7,811 nucleotides of DNA from Bacteroidota bacterium (GTDB lineage: Bacteria > Bacteroidota > Bacteroidia > Cytophagales > Cyclobacteriaceae): positions 1 through 7,811 of the forward strand of contig JAPUIM010000235.1 of assembly GCA_027297025.1 (NCBI GenBank), given 5' to 3'. The position numbers were made by a program, and so were the translations under genes. Of this stretch, positions 1-7,380 are shown piece after piece. The stretch's first letter is position 1. The number at the start of each line of letters is the position of its first letter. The notes below the pieces were generated by a model, which was given only the letters and a program-made list of their open reading frames with translations, was not told the DNA's origin and searched no databases.

Positions 1-142
1 AATTAATTGCCAAACCCTGAAACAGCTGGGGAGTTGATTCAGTTCCAGAAGAAAGGGAGGGGCTTGGAGCAAGATTAGCGGCTATCCAGCGATCGGAATG
101 ATGGCAGGGATTCCTGTATATTTAAATCCGGAATGGCCGCCC
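1..142. other. Left-edge non-coding stretch, no gene supported
   Basis: This stretch lies downstream of the pullulanase stop codon and runs to the left edge. I read it in all six frames and found no open frame with a plausible start or protein-like composition. A plus-strand gene entering from the left could end here, because stop codons occur at positions 4-6, 18-20 and 36-38 in the three plus frames, but too few codons are visible to identify any product. Only short imperfect inverted repeats (5-bp stems) are present, with no U-tract, so no intrinsic terminator is called. Confidence 0.6.
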
Positions 143-2149
143 TTAGGTTTCAGCCAAAATATAAGCTGAAACCGCCGGTATCTTTAATTGGGTACCCGAT
201 ATGTTTCGCAACCCCTCCTCATTAATGTGTTCACTATCCGATATAAGCTTCCAATTTCCCTCAGGTATTTGCACCGCCCGCTCTTCATTACTTCCGTTAA
301 ACAAAACCAATATATTGCGGTATTCATCGCCATTGGCGTTGTTATTGATCATATATCCCACCATATTGGGTTGGCTAAACTCCAGAAATTTTAAGTGTTG
401 GTTGATCATGTCCACATGAGGCATCCTGAATGCAGGGTGATTCTTTCTAAGTGAGATCAAATCCCTGTAGAATTCAAACACCGGCTTATATTGTGCCTTC
501 CTGGACCAGTCGATTTGGTTGATTGTATCATGAGACTTGTAGGAGTTCTCCTCCCCTTGTTTGGTCCTGAGTAATTCAACCCCTGCATGCAAAAACGGTA
601 TTCCCTGAGAAGTCAAAACGATGGCCATACTAAGTTTATGCATCCTAATCAATTCTTCCTCGGAGGCTTCTTTGTTGGAAATAGCCAACTTATCCAGTAA
701 AGTATGGTTGTCATGGCAGGAGACATAGTTGATGGTTTGATAGGGTTGATTAGCCCAGGGAGCATTCGAATAGTTGACCACTTTGTAATTAATTTGAGGG
801 TGATAGGTAGAGGCAACTACTCCAAATTTTACGCTCTCCTCTAAACCCGGCTTGCCGCTGGCAAATCCCTGGTCTTCGTGATCTGACCAATGTCCCTTGA
901 TCCCGTCTCTTAGATCATCACTAAAAGCTGCCACTTTACTGAGGTTTACGGTATTATGCTTAATGGCACGGCGCTCCAATGGCAAAGGGCTATCCCCTGC
1001 CGTCCATCCTTCTCCATATACAAATATGGTGGGATCGATCTTTTCTAATTCCTGGGTGATCAAATTCATGGTCTCGATATCGTGGATACCCATTAAATCA
1101 AACCTAAAACCATCGATGTGGTATTCAGTGGCCCAGTATTTCACCGATTCCACCATGAATTTTCGCATCATTGCCCTTTCCGAGGCGGTTTCATTGCCAC
1201 AGGCTGAGGCGTCGGAAAATCCCCCTGTACTATCCTGGCGATAATAATAACCGGGAACCAACTGATTGAAATTGGATAATTCAGTATCGCCGGTATGGTT
1301 GTATACCACATCCATGATCACCCTGAGATCATTTTGATGAAGGATCTGTACCATCTTTTTGAACTCATTGACCCTGGTGGCTCCATCATTGGGATTGGTA
1401 GAATAGGATCCCTCGGGCACATTATAGTTTTGTGGATCATAACCCCAGTTGAATTTATTTTGGTGTAAGGCAGTCTCGTCAATGGACTTGAAATCAAATG
1501 AAGGAAGCAGGTGAACATGGGTAACCCCTAATTCCTTGATATGGTCCAAACCGGTGCTTTCTCCTTCGGGACTTTTGGTCCCCGATTCAGTTAGTCCCAG
1601 AAATTTTCCCTTGTGGGAAATTCCGGAGTTGGGATGGGTAGACAAATCGCGAACATGCAATTCATAAATAATGATATCAGTCAAATTTTGAAGCGGCGGA
1701 CGTTGATCATTCTCCCATCCTTCAGGGTTGGTTTCAGGTAATGAAATCACCATAGCCCTCTTGCCATTTACACCTACTGCCCGTGCATAAGGTCCGGTGA
1801 CTTCTTTAAGCCATTCTCTTTTTATATTTACTTGATAGGTATAATAGTTACCGTTTAAATCGCCTACTATTTTTGTTTCCCAAACTCCCTTGAGACCACG
1901 GTCCATGTTCTGTTCTACCAAAGGCTCACCACCTGATCCTTCTCGATATATTCTCAACTTCACCTCATAAGCCGGAGGAGACCAAAGTTTAAAAATAGAA
2001 CCCTCCTGAGAATAGGTCACACCCAAATCATCACCCTCATAATATGGATATTCCTCAAAAGAAGCATACTCCTGTGGTGCAGTTTCACAAGCACTCGTCA
2101 TAGATATTACGGTTAAAATATTTAGGTATCCAATTTTCAATTTCATCAT
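143..2149 (-). CDS. pulA: Type I pullulanase (GH13 alpha-glucan debranching enzyme), probable lipoprotein
   Basis: The 668-residue product should hydrolyse alpha-1,6 branch links in pullulan, glycogen or starch fragments. Residues 1-20 form a short leader ending at Cys21; the lipobox TSAC has Thr rather than Leu at -3, so lipidation is likely but not certain. Residues about 42-130 resemble a CBM48-type beta-sandwich, followed by the GH13 barrel at about 155-575 and a C-terminal beta domain at about 580-668. The pullulanase signature is FNWGYDP at 233-239 (Phe in place of the usual Tyr). The four GH13 regions are intact: DVVYNH at 280-285, GFRFDLMG at 347-354 with nucleophile Asp351, YGEGW at 378-382 with acid/base Glu380, and SCHDNH at 477-482 with transition-state Asp480. 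No CBM41 is present, so it is a compact form. The first of two tandem Met codons is taken as the start; no Shine-Dalgarno is visible. The family is sure; export and surface location are inferred. Confidence 0.95.
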   Translation of the reverse strand: MMKLKIGYLNILTVISMTSACETAPQEYASFEEYPYYEGDDLGVTYSQEGSIFKLWSPPAYEVKLRIYREGSGGEPLVEQNMDRGLKGVWETKIVGDLNGNYYTYQVNIKREWLKEVTGPYARAVGVNGKRAMVISLPETNPEGWENDQRPPLQNLTDIIIYELHVRDLSTHPNSGISHKGKFLGLTESGTKSPEGESTGLDHIKELGVTHVHLLPSFDFKSIDETALHQNKFNWGYDPQNYNVPEGSYSTNPNDGATRVNEFKKMVQILHQNDLRVIMDVVYNHTGDTELSNFNQLVPGYYYRQDSTGGFSDASACGNETASERAMMRKFMVESVKYWATEYHIDGFRFDLMGIHDIETMNLITQELEKIDPTIFVYGEGWTAGDSPLPLERRAIKHNTVNLSKVAAFSDDLRDGIKGHWSDHEDQGFASGKPGLEESVKFGVVASTYHPQINYKVVNYSNAPWANQPYQTINYVSCHDNHTLLDKLAISNKEASEEELIRMHKLSMAIVLTSQGIPFLHAGVELLRTKQGEENSYKSHDTINQIDWSRKAQYKPVFEFYRDLISLRKNHPAFRMPHVDMINQHLKFLEFSQPNMVGYMINNNANGDEYRNILVLFNGSNEERAVQIPEGNWKLISDSEHINEEGLRNISGTQLKIPAVSAYILAET
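146..173 (-). repeat. 9-bp perfect inverted repeat abutting the pullulanase stop codon
   Basis: GGTTTCAGC at 146-154 and GCTGAAACC at 165-173 are perfectly complementary and enclose a 10-nt AT-rich loop. In the pullulanase mRNA the hairpin covers the last codons and the UAA stop (143-145) follows it directly. There is no T-tract after it on either strand, so it is not a standard intrinsic terminator. It may be a 3'-end stabilising hairpin, or chance: a stem of this size is not very rare in nearly 8 kb. Confidence 0.35.
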
Positions 2150-2165
2150 AACTGAAATTTGTTGG

Positions 2166-2195
2166 CAAAAATAAATGATAATGGTGATTACTCAA
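2166..2195 (-). promoter_or_regulatory. Bacteroidota-type promoter for the pullulanase gene
   Basis: Read on the minus strand, TTG (2195-2193) is followed after exactly 19 bp by TATTTTTG (2173-2166). This matches the TTG / TAnnTTTG consensus and spacing known for the Bacteroidota primary sigma factor. Transcription would begin roughly 10 nt before the ATG at 2149, giving a short AT-rich leader without a Shine-Dalgarno sequence. Confidence 0.65.
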
Positions 2196-2222
2196 ATTGC
2201 GGCAGTTTATTAACAGGCAATT

Positions 2223-2236
2223 TGGCATTAATGCCA
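2223..2236. promoter_or_regulatory. Perfect 14-bp palindrome, candidate operator between divergent promoters
   Basis: TGGCATTAATGCCA is its own reverse complement. A related arm follows directly (ATTAATAGCCAA, 2237-2247 region), and a GGCAATTT / GCCAATTT pair flanks the palindrome, so the symmetric AT/GC pattern spans about 2217-2250. The centre lies about 63 bp from the end of the pullulanase -7 element and about 53 bp from that of the AGCS gene. That suits an activator or shared regulator acting on both. The regulator is not encoded in this window. Confidence 0.4.
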
Positions 2237-2274
2237 TTAATAGCCAATTTACTTTTATCCATTCCTAATTTTAT

Positions 2275-2282
2275 TATTTTTG
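2275..2282 (+). promoter_or_regulatory. Bacteroidota-type -7 element for the AGCS transporter gene
   Basis: TATTTTTG matches TAnnTTTG exactly and lies 28 bp before the ATG at 2311. The expected TTG about 19 bp further upstream is missing (TTT at 2253-2255), so the promoter may be weak or depend on an activator. It shares an 11-bp stretch (TTATTTTTGCC) with the opposing pullulanase promoter. Confidence 0.5.
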
Positions 2283-2310
2283 CCTTGTATCAAATTTTTT
2301 ACCGTCTTAC

Positions 2311-4014
2311 ATGCAAGAACTAAATGATTTTTTAGGCCTTATTGATGGAATAATTGGAGGCTCGGATTGGTTCGTTTATCTTTTATTGGGTACCGGAATA
2401 TTTTTTACCGTTTATCTAAAATTCCCTCAGATCAGGTATTTCCGTCACGCCATAAAAGTAGTTAAAGGTAAATTCGATAAAAAGTCTGATGAAGGGGACG
2501 CTACTCACTTCCAGGCGCTGGCTACCGCCCTATCGGGGACAGTAGGAACCGGAAATATAGGAGGAGTGGCCCTGGCCATCCATTTAGGTGGTCCAGCCGC
2601 CCTATTCTGGATGTTGGTTACCGCGTTTTTGGGAATGACTACCAAATTCGTAGAGGTGACACTTTCTCATAAATACCGCGAAAAAGTTGAAGACGGCAGC
2701 ATAGCTGGTGGGCCCATGTATTACATGAAAAATGCAGACATACGGTTTATGGGTAAAAAGCTGAACATGAGATGGGTAGCTGCCTTGTTTGCTTTTGCTA
2801 CCATTATGTCTTCCTTCGGTACCGGTAGTCTTCCCCAGATCAATAACATCTCCAATTCTATATTCACCACCTTCGGAATTACCCAATGGGTGACTGGTCT
2901 GATTCTGGCAGTTGTATTAGCTATGGTAATTTTAGGTGGCATCAAACGAATTGTAAAGGTTACCGAAAAACTAGTGCCGAGTATGGCCATCCTTTACTTC
3001 TTTGGGGCCTTGGGGGTGATCCTGTATAATTATGAAAACATTATACCTTCTTTGATTTCGGTTTTTGCTGATGTTTTCACCGGCAGCGCCGCAACGGGAG
3101 GATTTATGGGTGCTACTTTAAGTTACGCTTTTAACCGCGGGGTGAACCGGGGTCTATTTTCTAATGAAGCAGGTCAGGGGTCCGCCCCTATTGCTCACGC
3201 CGCGGCCAAAGCACACGAACCTGTTTCAGAAGGAATGGTAGCCATACTTGAGCCATTCATCGACACCATTGTCATATGTACATTGACCGGGCTGGTACTG
3301 CTTTCTTCAGGGGCCTGGAATCAGAAATTCCAAAATAAATTCCAATACACGGATATTGAGGTGCTGCAGGGATCTTATAATGAGCTAGAGCAGAGTGATA
3401 AAGAAAAAATCTATCAGCACCTGGTGGGCAAAGAAAGCCTGGATGTTTTCGATGGGTCATTGGATGTACAAAATGGCAAAATCACCAATGACATCACCCT
3501 GTTACATGCCAGGTCTTTTGCCGAGGATGTTAGGGTTTTTCTGGGAGATGAACTATATACCGGAAAACTTTCAGTTTCTAATGGGGATGTAATAGATGAA
3601 TCGGGTAACATTATCATTAGAGGAAAATCACTGCTTCACAGTGCCCCTTTAACTACTGAAGCATTTAAAATGGGGCTCTTCGGAGACTTCGGGAAATACA
3701 TCGTTTCTATTGGTCTACTTCTATTTGCTTTCTCCACCGCTATATCCTGGTCCTACTATGGCGACAGGGCTTCTACCTACCTCTGGGGTACAAAATCGGT
3801 TTTTTATTATAGAATAGTATACGTAGTTGGCTTCTTTTTTGGATCATTTGCCGATACAACCATCATCTGGACCTTGTCCGGGATCACTATTGCCATTATG
3901 ACCATACCCAACCTTATAGGGATCCTGCTGATGCGCAAAGAGATGCTGGAAACGGTTAAAAAATACTGGGGTGATTTCAAAACTGAATGGCCTGAAGAAA
4001 AAACTCCTGAATAG
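2311..4014 (+). CDS. Alanine/glycine:cation symporter (AGCS family) with a periplasmic insert
   Basis: The 567-residue inner-membrane protein should import alanine, glycine or another small amino acid with Na+ or H+. Family marks are the unwound-helix motif [10 protein letters not shown] at 76-85, the helix-3 signature [16 protein letters not shown] at 93-108 (Leu where Trp is usual), the [19 protein letters not shown] segment at 275-293, and [14 protein letters not shown] at 474-487. I count 11 membrane segments, near 18-36, 68-90, 94-115, 154-174, 188-210, 222-240, 253-275, 306-333, 462-482, 497-514 and 517-541. Basic loops place the N-terminus outside and the C-terminus inside. Most family members have about 450-490 residues; the excess is mainly a hydrophilic stretch at about 336-450 between segments 8 and 9, predicted periplasmic. 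No signal peptide or Shine-Dalgarno is seen, and the next Met is at 101, which fixes the start. The exact substrate cannot be read from the sequence. Confidence 0.93.
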   Translation: MQELNDFLGLIDGIIGGSDWFVYLLLGTGIFFTVYLKFPQIRYFRHAIKVVKGKFDKKSDEGDATHFQALATALSGTVGTGNIGGVALAIHLGGPAALFWMLVTAFLGMTTKFVEVTLSHKYREKVEDGSIAGGPMYYMKNADIRFMGKKLNMRWVAALFAFATIMSSFGTGSLPQINNISNSIFTTFGITQWVTGLILAVVLAMVILGGIKRIVKVTEKLVPSMAILYFFGALGVILYNYENIIPSLISVFADVFTGSAATGGFMGATLSYAFNRGVNRGLFSNEAGQGSAPIAHAAAKAHEPVSEGMVAILEPFIDTIVICTLTGLVLLSSGAWNQKFQNKFQYTDIEVLQGSYNELEQSDKEKIYQHLVGKESLDVFDGSLDVQNGKITNDITLLHARSFAEDVRVFLGDELYTGKLSVSNGDVIDESGNIIIRGKSLLHSAPLTTEAFKMGLFGDFGKYIVSIGLLLFAFSTAISWSYYGDRASTYLWGTKSVFYYRIVYVVGFFFGSFADTTIIWTLSGITIAIMTIPNLIGILLMRKEMLETVKKYWGDFKTEWPEEKTPE

Positions 4015-4065
4015 AATTGAAGGCTTAATTAGAATTTATCACCTTTTTCAAATATATATTTTGCT

Positions 4066-6882
4066 ATGAAATTTAGATCTCAGTTTTTGCTTTTATTGTG
4101 GCTGCTGTTGTGGATCCATGCTGTAAAAGCTCAAACCTTAACTTCCGATTCGCTAATCCCGCTCGATCCCAATATAAAAATGGGGAAACTGGAAAATGGG
4201 ATCACCTATTACATCAGAAAAAATAGCAAACCTGAAAACCGGCTTGAACTCAGGTTGGCGGTCAATGCAGGATCAATTTTGGAAGACGATGATCAGTTGG
4301 GATTGGCCCATTTCACAGAGCATATGGCTTTTAATGGCACTAAAAATTTCAGCAAAAATGAACTTGTGAGTTACCTGCAGTCAGTAGGGGTCCGATTTGG
4401 TGCACATCTCAACGCTTATACCAGTTTTGATGAAACAGTGTACATATTGCACCTTCCTTCCGACTCCTCGGAGATCGTAAATCAAGGCTTTCAAATACTG
4501 GAGGATTGGGCCCACAATTTGTCATTTGAAAATGAGGAGATCGACAAGGAACGTGGAGTGGTAATAGAAGAATGGCGGCTGGGCCAGGGAGCAGAAATGA
4601 GAATGCTGGATAAATATTTACCGGTGATCTTTAAAGATTCAAGGTACTCCAAAAGATTGCCCATTGGGACCAAAGAGATTCTGGAAAATTTTGAGTATGA
4701 AACTCTCAAGAGATTCTATAGAGATTGGTACCGGCCCGAATTGATGGCAGTGATTGCAGTAGGGGATTTGGAAATTGAGGAGATGGAAGCCAAAATAGTA
4801 CAACACTTCAATAAGGTCCCTGTTTCCGAAAATCCCAGGGAACGAAAAACCTATCCGGTTCCCGATCATCAAGAAACGCTGGTAGCCATAGAATCCGATC
4901 CTGAAACAGCCTTTACCCGGGTGCGACTCTATTTTAAGAGCGACCCCAAACCATCTACTACATTGGCAGATTATCGGACGCTGATCACCCAAAGCATCTA
5001 TACCGGATTGTTGAACCAGCGTTTGGAGGAACTGAAACAAAAGGCTGACCCGCCTTTCATATTTGCCTCAATAGAATATGGTAGCACCTGGGCCAGGACT
5101 AAAAGCGCATTTCAGGCCTTTGCTATGGTAAGTGAAAATGGGGTTGAGAAAGGATTACGAACTTTGTTAGAGGAAACACGGAGGGTAAGGCTGCATGGCT
5201 TCACCCAAGGTGAGCTGGAAAGATATAAAAAAGATATGCTGATCCTGTACCAAAGGGCCTACAATGAAAGAGATAAAACCGAATCTGGATCTTATGCCGG
5301 TGAATACATCCGCAACTTTTTAGAGAAAGAGCCTATTCCTGGCATTGAGTTTGAATATGGGTATGTACAGCAAATATTGCCCGGCATAACCCTGGACGAT
5401 GTTAATGGCCTGACTGAGAAGTGGATCAAGGATGACAATAGAGTGGTGGTGATCACCGCACCTGAAAAGGAAGGAATAGTGTTGCCTACTAAAGACCAGG
5501 TGAAAGGGATCCTGGAAGAAGTGGCCACCTCCCAGGTAGAGCCCTATCAAGACGAATTAGCAGGTTTGGTGCTGATGGAACAAGCACCTACTCCCGGCAA
5601 GATTATAAAGGAAAACGAACTTCCTGAGATCGGAGTTACAGAGTTCACTTTGTCTAATGGGGTGCAGGTCAAACTAAAATCCACTGACTTCAAAAACGAT
5701 GAAGTTATATTTTACGCCTACAGCCTAGGTGGCCATTCATTGTATCCAGATGAAGATTATTATTCAGCAACAAACTCTTCCAGTGTAGTGGCCAGGAGTG
5801 GAGTAAAGGAATTCTCAGCCATAGACCTTCAAAAACTAATGGCCGGTAAAATTGTTTCCGTAACTCCTTTTATTAATGAATTGACGGAGGGACTTCGGGG
5901 AAATTCAACCCCCGCCGACATGGAAACCATGTTTCAGTTGATCCATCTGGAATTTACTGCCCCTAGAAAGGATGCGGAAATTTTCCAGGCCTATATCACC
6001 AATAACAAAGCCCTCTACAAGAATCTCTTATCCAATCCTCAATATTATTATTACGATAAATTGACCCGATTGCTTACCCAAAACCACCTAAGGGGAGGAG
6101 GATTCCCGAAGGATGAGGATTGGGATAAAATAGATTTGGAAAGATTGCATCAGATCTATCAAGACCGATTCAAAGATGCCAGTGATTTCACTTTTATGTT
6201 TGTGGGGGCCTTCCAAATGGATCAAATCAAGCCCCTGATTGAAACCTACCTGGCCAGCTTGCCCTCTATCAACCGAACCGAATCCTGGAAAGATGTAGGA
6301 GTGAGACCGCCTTCCGGTTCAGTGGAAAAATCCTTTAATAAAGGAACCGATCCTAAAAGTATGGTGACCTTGATTTTTACCGGGGAAACGGAGTACGACC
6401 GGAATGAGTCTTACAAACTCAATGCAGTGGCTGAACTTTTAGACATTAAATTGATCGAAACCCTAAGAGAAGAAAAGGGCGGGGTATACGGCGCCAGCGC
6501 TGGTGGTCAGATCTCTCAATACCCCTATTCCAACTACTCGGTGACCATACGTTTTCCCTGTTCCCCAGATAATGTGGATGAATTAATAGCCGCCACCATG
6601 GCCGAGATCGATAAGCTCAAACAGAATGGTGCGGAAGAAAAAGACTTAAACAAAGTGAAGGAAACCCTGAAAAGGGAGAGGGAAACCAATCTCAAGGAAA
6701 ATAGCTATTGGCTGACAGTGTTGAGAAGCTACTATTACAATGGTGAGGACCCCAGGGAAACCCTCAAATACGAAGAAAGGATCAATGCCATTACTGTTCA
6801 GGATATACAGGAAACCGCCAACAAATACCTGAATACCGACAATTTCATTAAAGTGGTATTGTATCCGGAAGAGGGAGAATGA
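4066..6882 (+). CDS. Secreted M16 family zinc metallopeptidase, PqqL-like
   Basis: The 938-residue product is a single-chain M16 (pitrilysin/insulinase clan) protease, expected to cut peptides in the periplasm. A signal peptide is clear: basic MKFR, a Leu/Trp-rich core, and a cleavage site VKA|Q after residue 22. The N-terminal M16 domain (about 45-185) holds the inverted zinc motif HFTEH at 82-86 (His82, His86 ligands, Glu85 catalytic) and the third ligand Glu169, with Glu162 seven residues before it, as in the family. M16_C-type domains follow at about 208-390 and 690-870. The second half (from about 525) lacks HxxEH, so it is the non-catalytic half, but keeps the Arg801/Tyr808 pair in REEKGGVYG that aligns with the substrate-binding Arg/Tyr of insulin-degrading enzyme. 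Length fits PqqL-type proteases. It starts 51 bp after the AGCS gene with no obvious terminator or good promoter between, so co-transcription is possible. The natural substrate is unknown; no pqq genes are nearby. Confidence 0.94.
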   Translation: MKFRSQFLLLLWLLLWIHAVKAQTLTSDSLIPLDPNIKMGKLENGITYYIRKNSKPENRLELRLAVNAGSILEDDDQLGLAHFTEHMAFNGTKNFSKNELVSYLQSVGVRFGAHLNAYTSFDETVYILHLPSDSSEIVNQGFQILEDWAHNLSFENEEIDKERGVVIEEWRLGQGAEMRMLDKYLPVIFKDSRYSKRLPIGTKEILENFEYETLKRFYRDWYRPELMAVIAVGDLEIEEMEAKIVQHFNKVPVSENPRERKTYPVPDHQETLVAIESDPETAFTRVRLYFKSDPKPSTTLADYRTLITQSIYTGLLNQRLEELKQKADPPFIFASIEYGSTWARTKSAFQAFAMVSENGVEKGLRTLLEETRRVRLHGFTQGELERYKKDMLILYQRAYNERDKTESGSYAGEYIRNFLEKEPIPGIEFEYGYVQQILPGITLDDVNGLTEKWIKDDNRVVVITAPEKEGIVLPTKDQVKGILEEVATSQVEPYQDELAGLVLMEQAPTPGKIIKENELPEIGVTEFTLSNGVQVKLKSTDFKNDEVIFYAYSLGGHSLYPDEDYYSATNSSSVVARSGVKEFSAIDLQKLMAGKIVSVTPFINELTEGLRGNSTPADMETMFQLIHLEFTAPRKDAEIFQAYITNNKALYKNLLSNPQYYYYDKLTRLLTQNHLRGGGFPKDEDWDKIDLERLHQIYQDRFKDASDFTFMFVGAFQMDQIKPLIETYLASLPSINRTESWKDVGVRPPSGSVEKSFNKGTDPKSMVTLIFTGETEYDRNESYKLNAVAELLDIKLIETLREEKGGVYGASAGGQISQYPYSNYSVTIRFPCSPDNVDELIAATMAEIDKLKQNGAEEKDLNKVKETLKRERETNLKENSYWLTVLRSYYYNGEDPRETLKYEERINAITVQDIQETANKYLNTDNFIKVVLYPEEGE

Positions 6883-6889
6883 CCCTTTA

Positions 6890-7291
6890 TTATATCCTGT
6901 CCCTGTTCATCACTAAGGCTTCCCCATCTATCACCAATTTGTCAGTGGCATTATCCAAAACCCGTGTGGTGAGGGTTGCTGTGTGTTTGTCCGGATTGGT
7001 ATCGTTTACTTGCACCAAGGCTTTATAGGTGGTATCTACATACATGGGCCTTTTGAATTCCAGCTGTTGAGATAAATAGATAGTGCCTTCCCCAGGAAAC
7101 AAAGTACCCATGATCTTTGAAAAAATACTTGCACCTAACACTCCATGAATAATGGGTTTTTTAAATAGGGTCCGTGATGCATAATCCGGATCCAGGTGCA
7201 AGGGATTGGAGTCCCCGGTGAGACGGGCAAAATCCTCCACTTGATTTTGGGTAAATCTAAACTCTAGTTGGTAGTTATCTCCTGGTTCCAT
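6890..7291 (-). CDS. MaoC-type hotdog enoyl-CoA hydratase (PhaJ-like)
   Basis: The 133-residue protein is the size of a single-hotdog MaoC/(R)-specific enoyl-CoA hydratase. The hydratase motif is clear: FARLTGDSNPLHLDPDYA at 21-38, with the catalytic pair Asp27 and His32 spaced five apart as in Aeromonas PhaJ (Asp31/His36), followed by PIIHG at 46-50. Such enzymes add water to trans-2-enoyl-CoA in the cytoplasm to give the (R)-3-hydroxyacyl-CoA, and usually act as dimers. There is no signal peptide. No fatty-acid, polyhydroxyalkanoate or acyl-CoA gene lies beside it here, so its substrate is open; a related non-degradative thioester role is possible. The stop codon is 7 bp from that of the convergent M16 gene. 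No Shine-Dalgarno precedes the ATG. Confidence 0.9.
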   Translation of the reverse strand: MEPGDNYQLEFRFTQNQVEDFARLTGDSNPLHLDPDYASRTLFKKPIIHGVLGASIFSKIMGTLFPGEGTIYLSQQLEFKRPMYVDTTYKALVQVNDTNPDKHTATLTTRVLDNATDKLVIDGEALVMNRDRI

Positions 7292-7315
7292 CTGATTCAG
7301 GTTTGATTAGTTTTC

Positions 7316-7345
7316 CAAAAGAACGAAAAACTTTAAAACCCTCAA
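7316..7345 (-). promoter_or_regulatory. Candidate Bacteroidota-type promoter for the MaoC gene
   Basis: On the minus strand, TTG (7345-7343) is followed after exactly 19 bp by TTCTTTTG (7323-7316), one mismatch from TAnnTTTG. The -7 element ends 24 bp before the ATG at 7291, a sensible leader length. The spacing supports it; the mismatch keeps the confidence moderate. Confidence 0.4.
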
Positions 7346-7380
7346 AAATCTGAGTACCTTGAATATTTGATCTCCTGAAA

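Noticed and set aside
1..38. Possible 3' end of a plus-strand gene entering from the left
   Set aside because: At most 12 codons are visible in any plus frame before a stop, too few to support a gene or choose a frame.
897..1244. Plus-strand open frame of 115 codons inside the pullulanase gene
   Set aside because: It lies antisense to the conserved GH13 catalytic region, has no recognisable motif, and its composition is that of a reversed coding frame.
4055..4063. TATATTTTG just before the M16 gene, resembling a TAnnTTTG promoter element
   Set aside because: The spacing within the element is off by one base, no TTG lies about 19 bp upstream, and it ends only 2 bases before the ATG. A start site there would fall inside the coding region and remove the signal peptide.
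4639..5040. Minus-strand open frame of 133 codons inside the M16 gene
   Set aside because: It is antisense to a clear M16 domain and shows no family features or promoter.
5730..5775. Possible second zinc site in the C-terminal half of the M16 protein (GGHSLYPDEDYY)
   Set aside because: There is a single His with no HxxEH pattern. The family normally has a non-catalytic second half, so this is expected.
6869..6888. Short hairpin (6-bp stem with a G-T pair) over the M16 stop codon as a terminator
   Set aside because: The stem is weak and is not followed by a T-tract in either direction.
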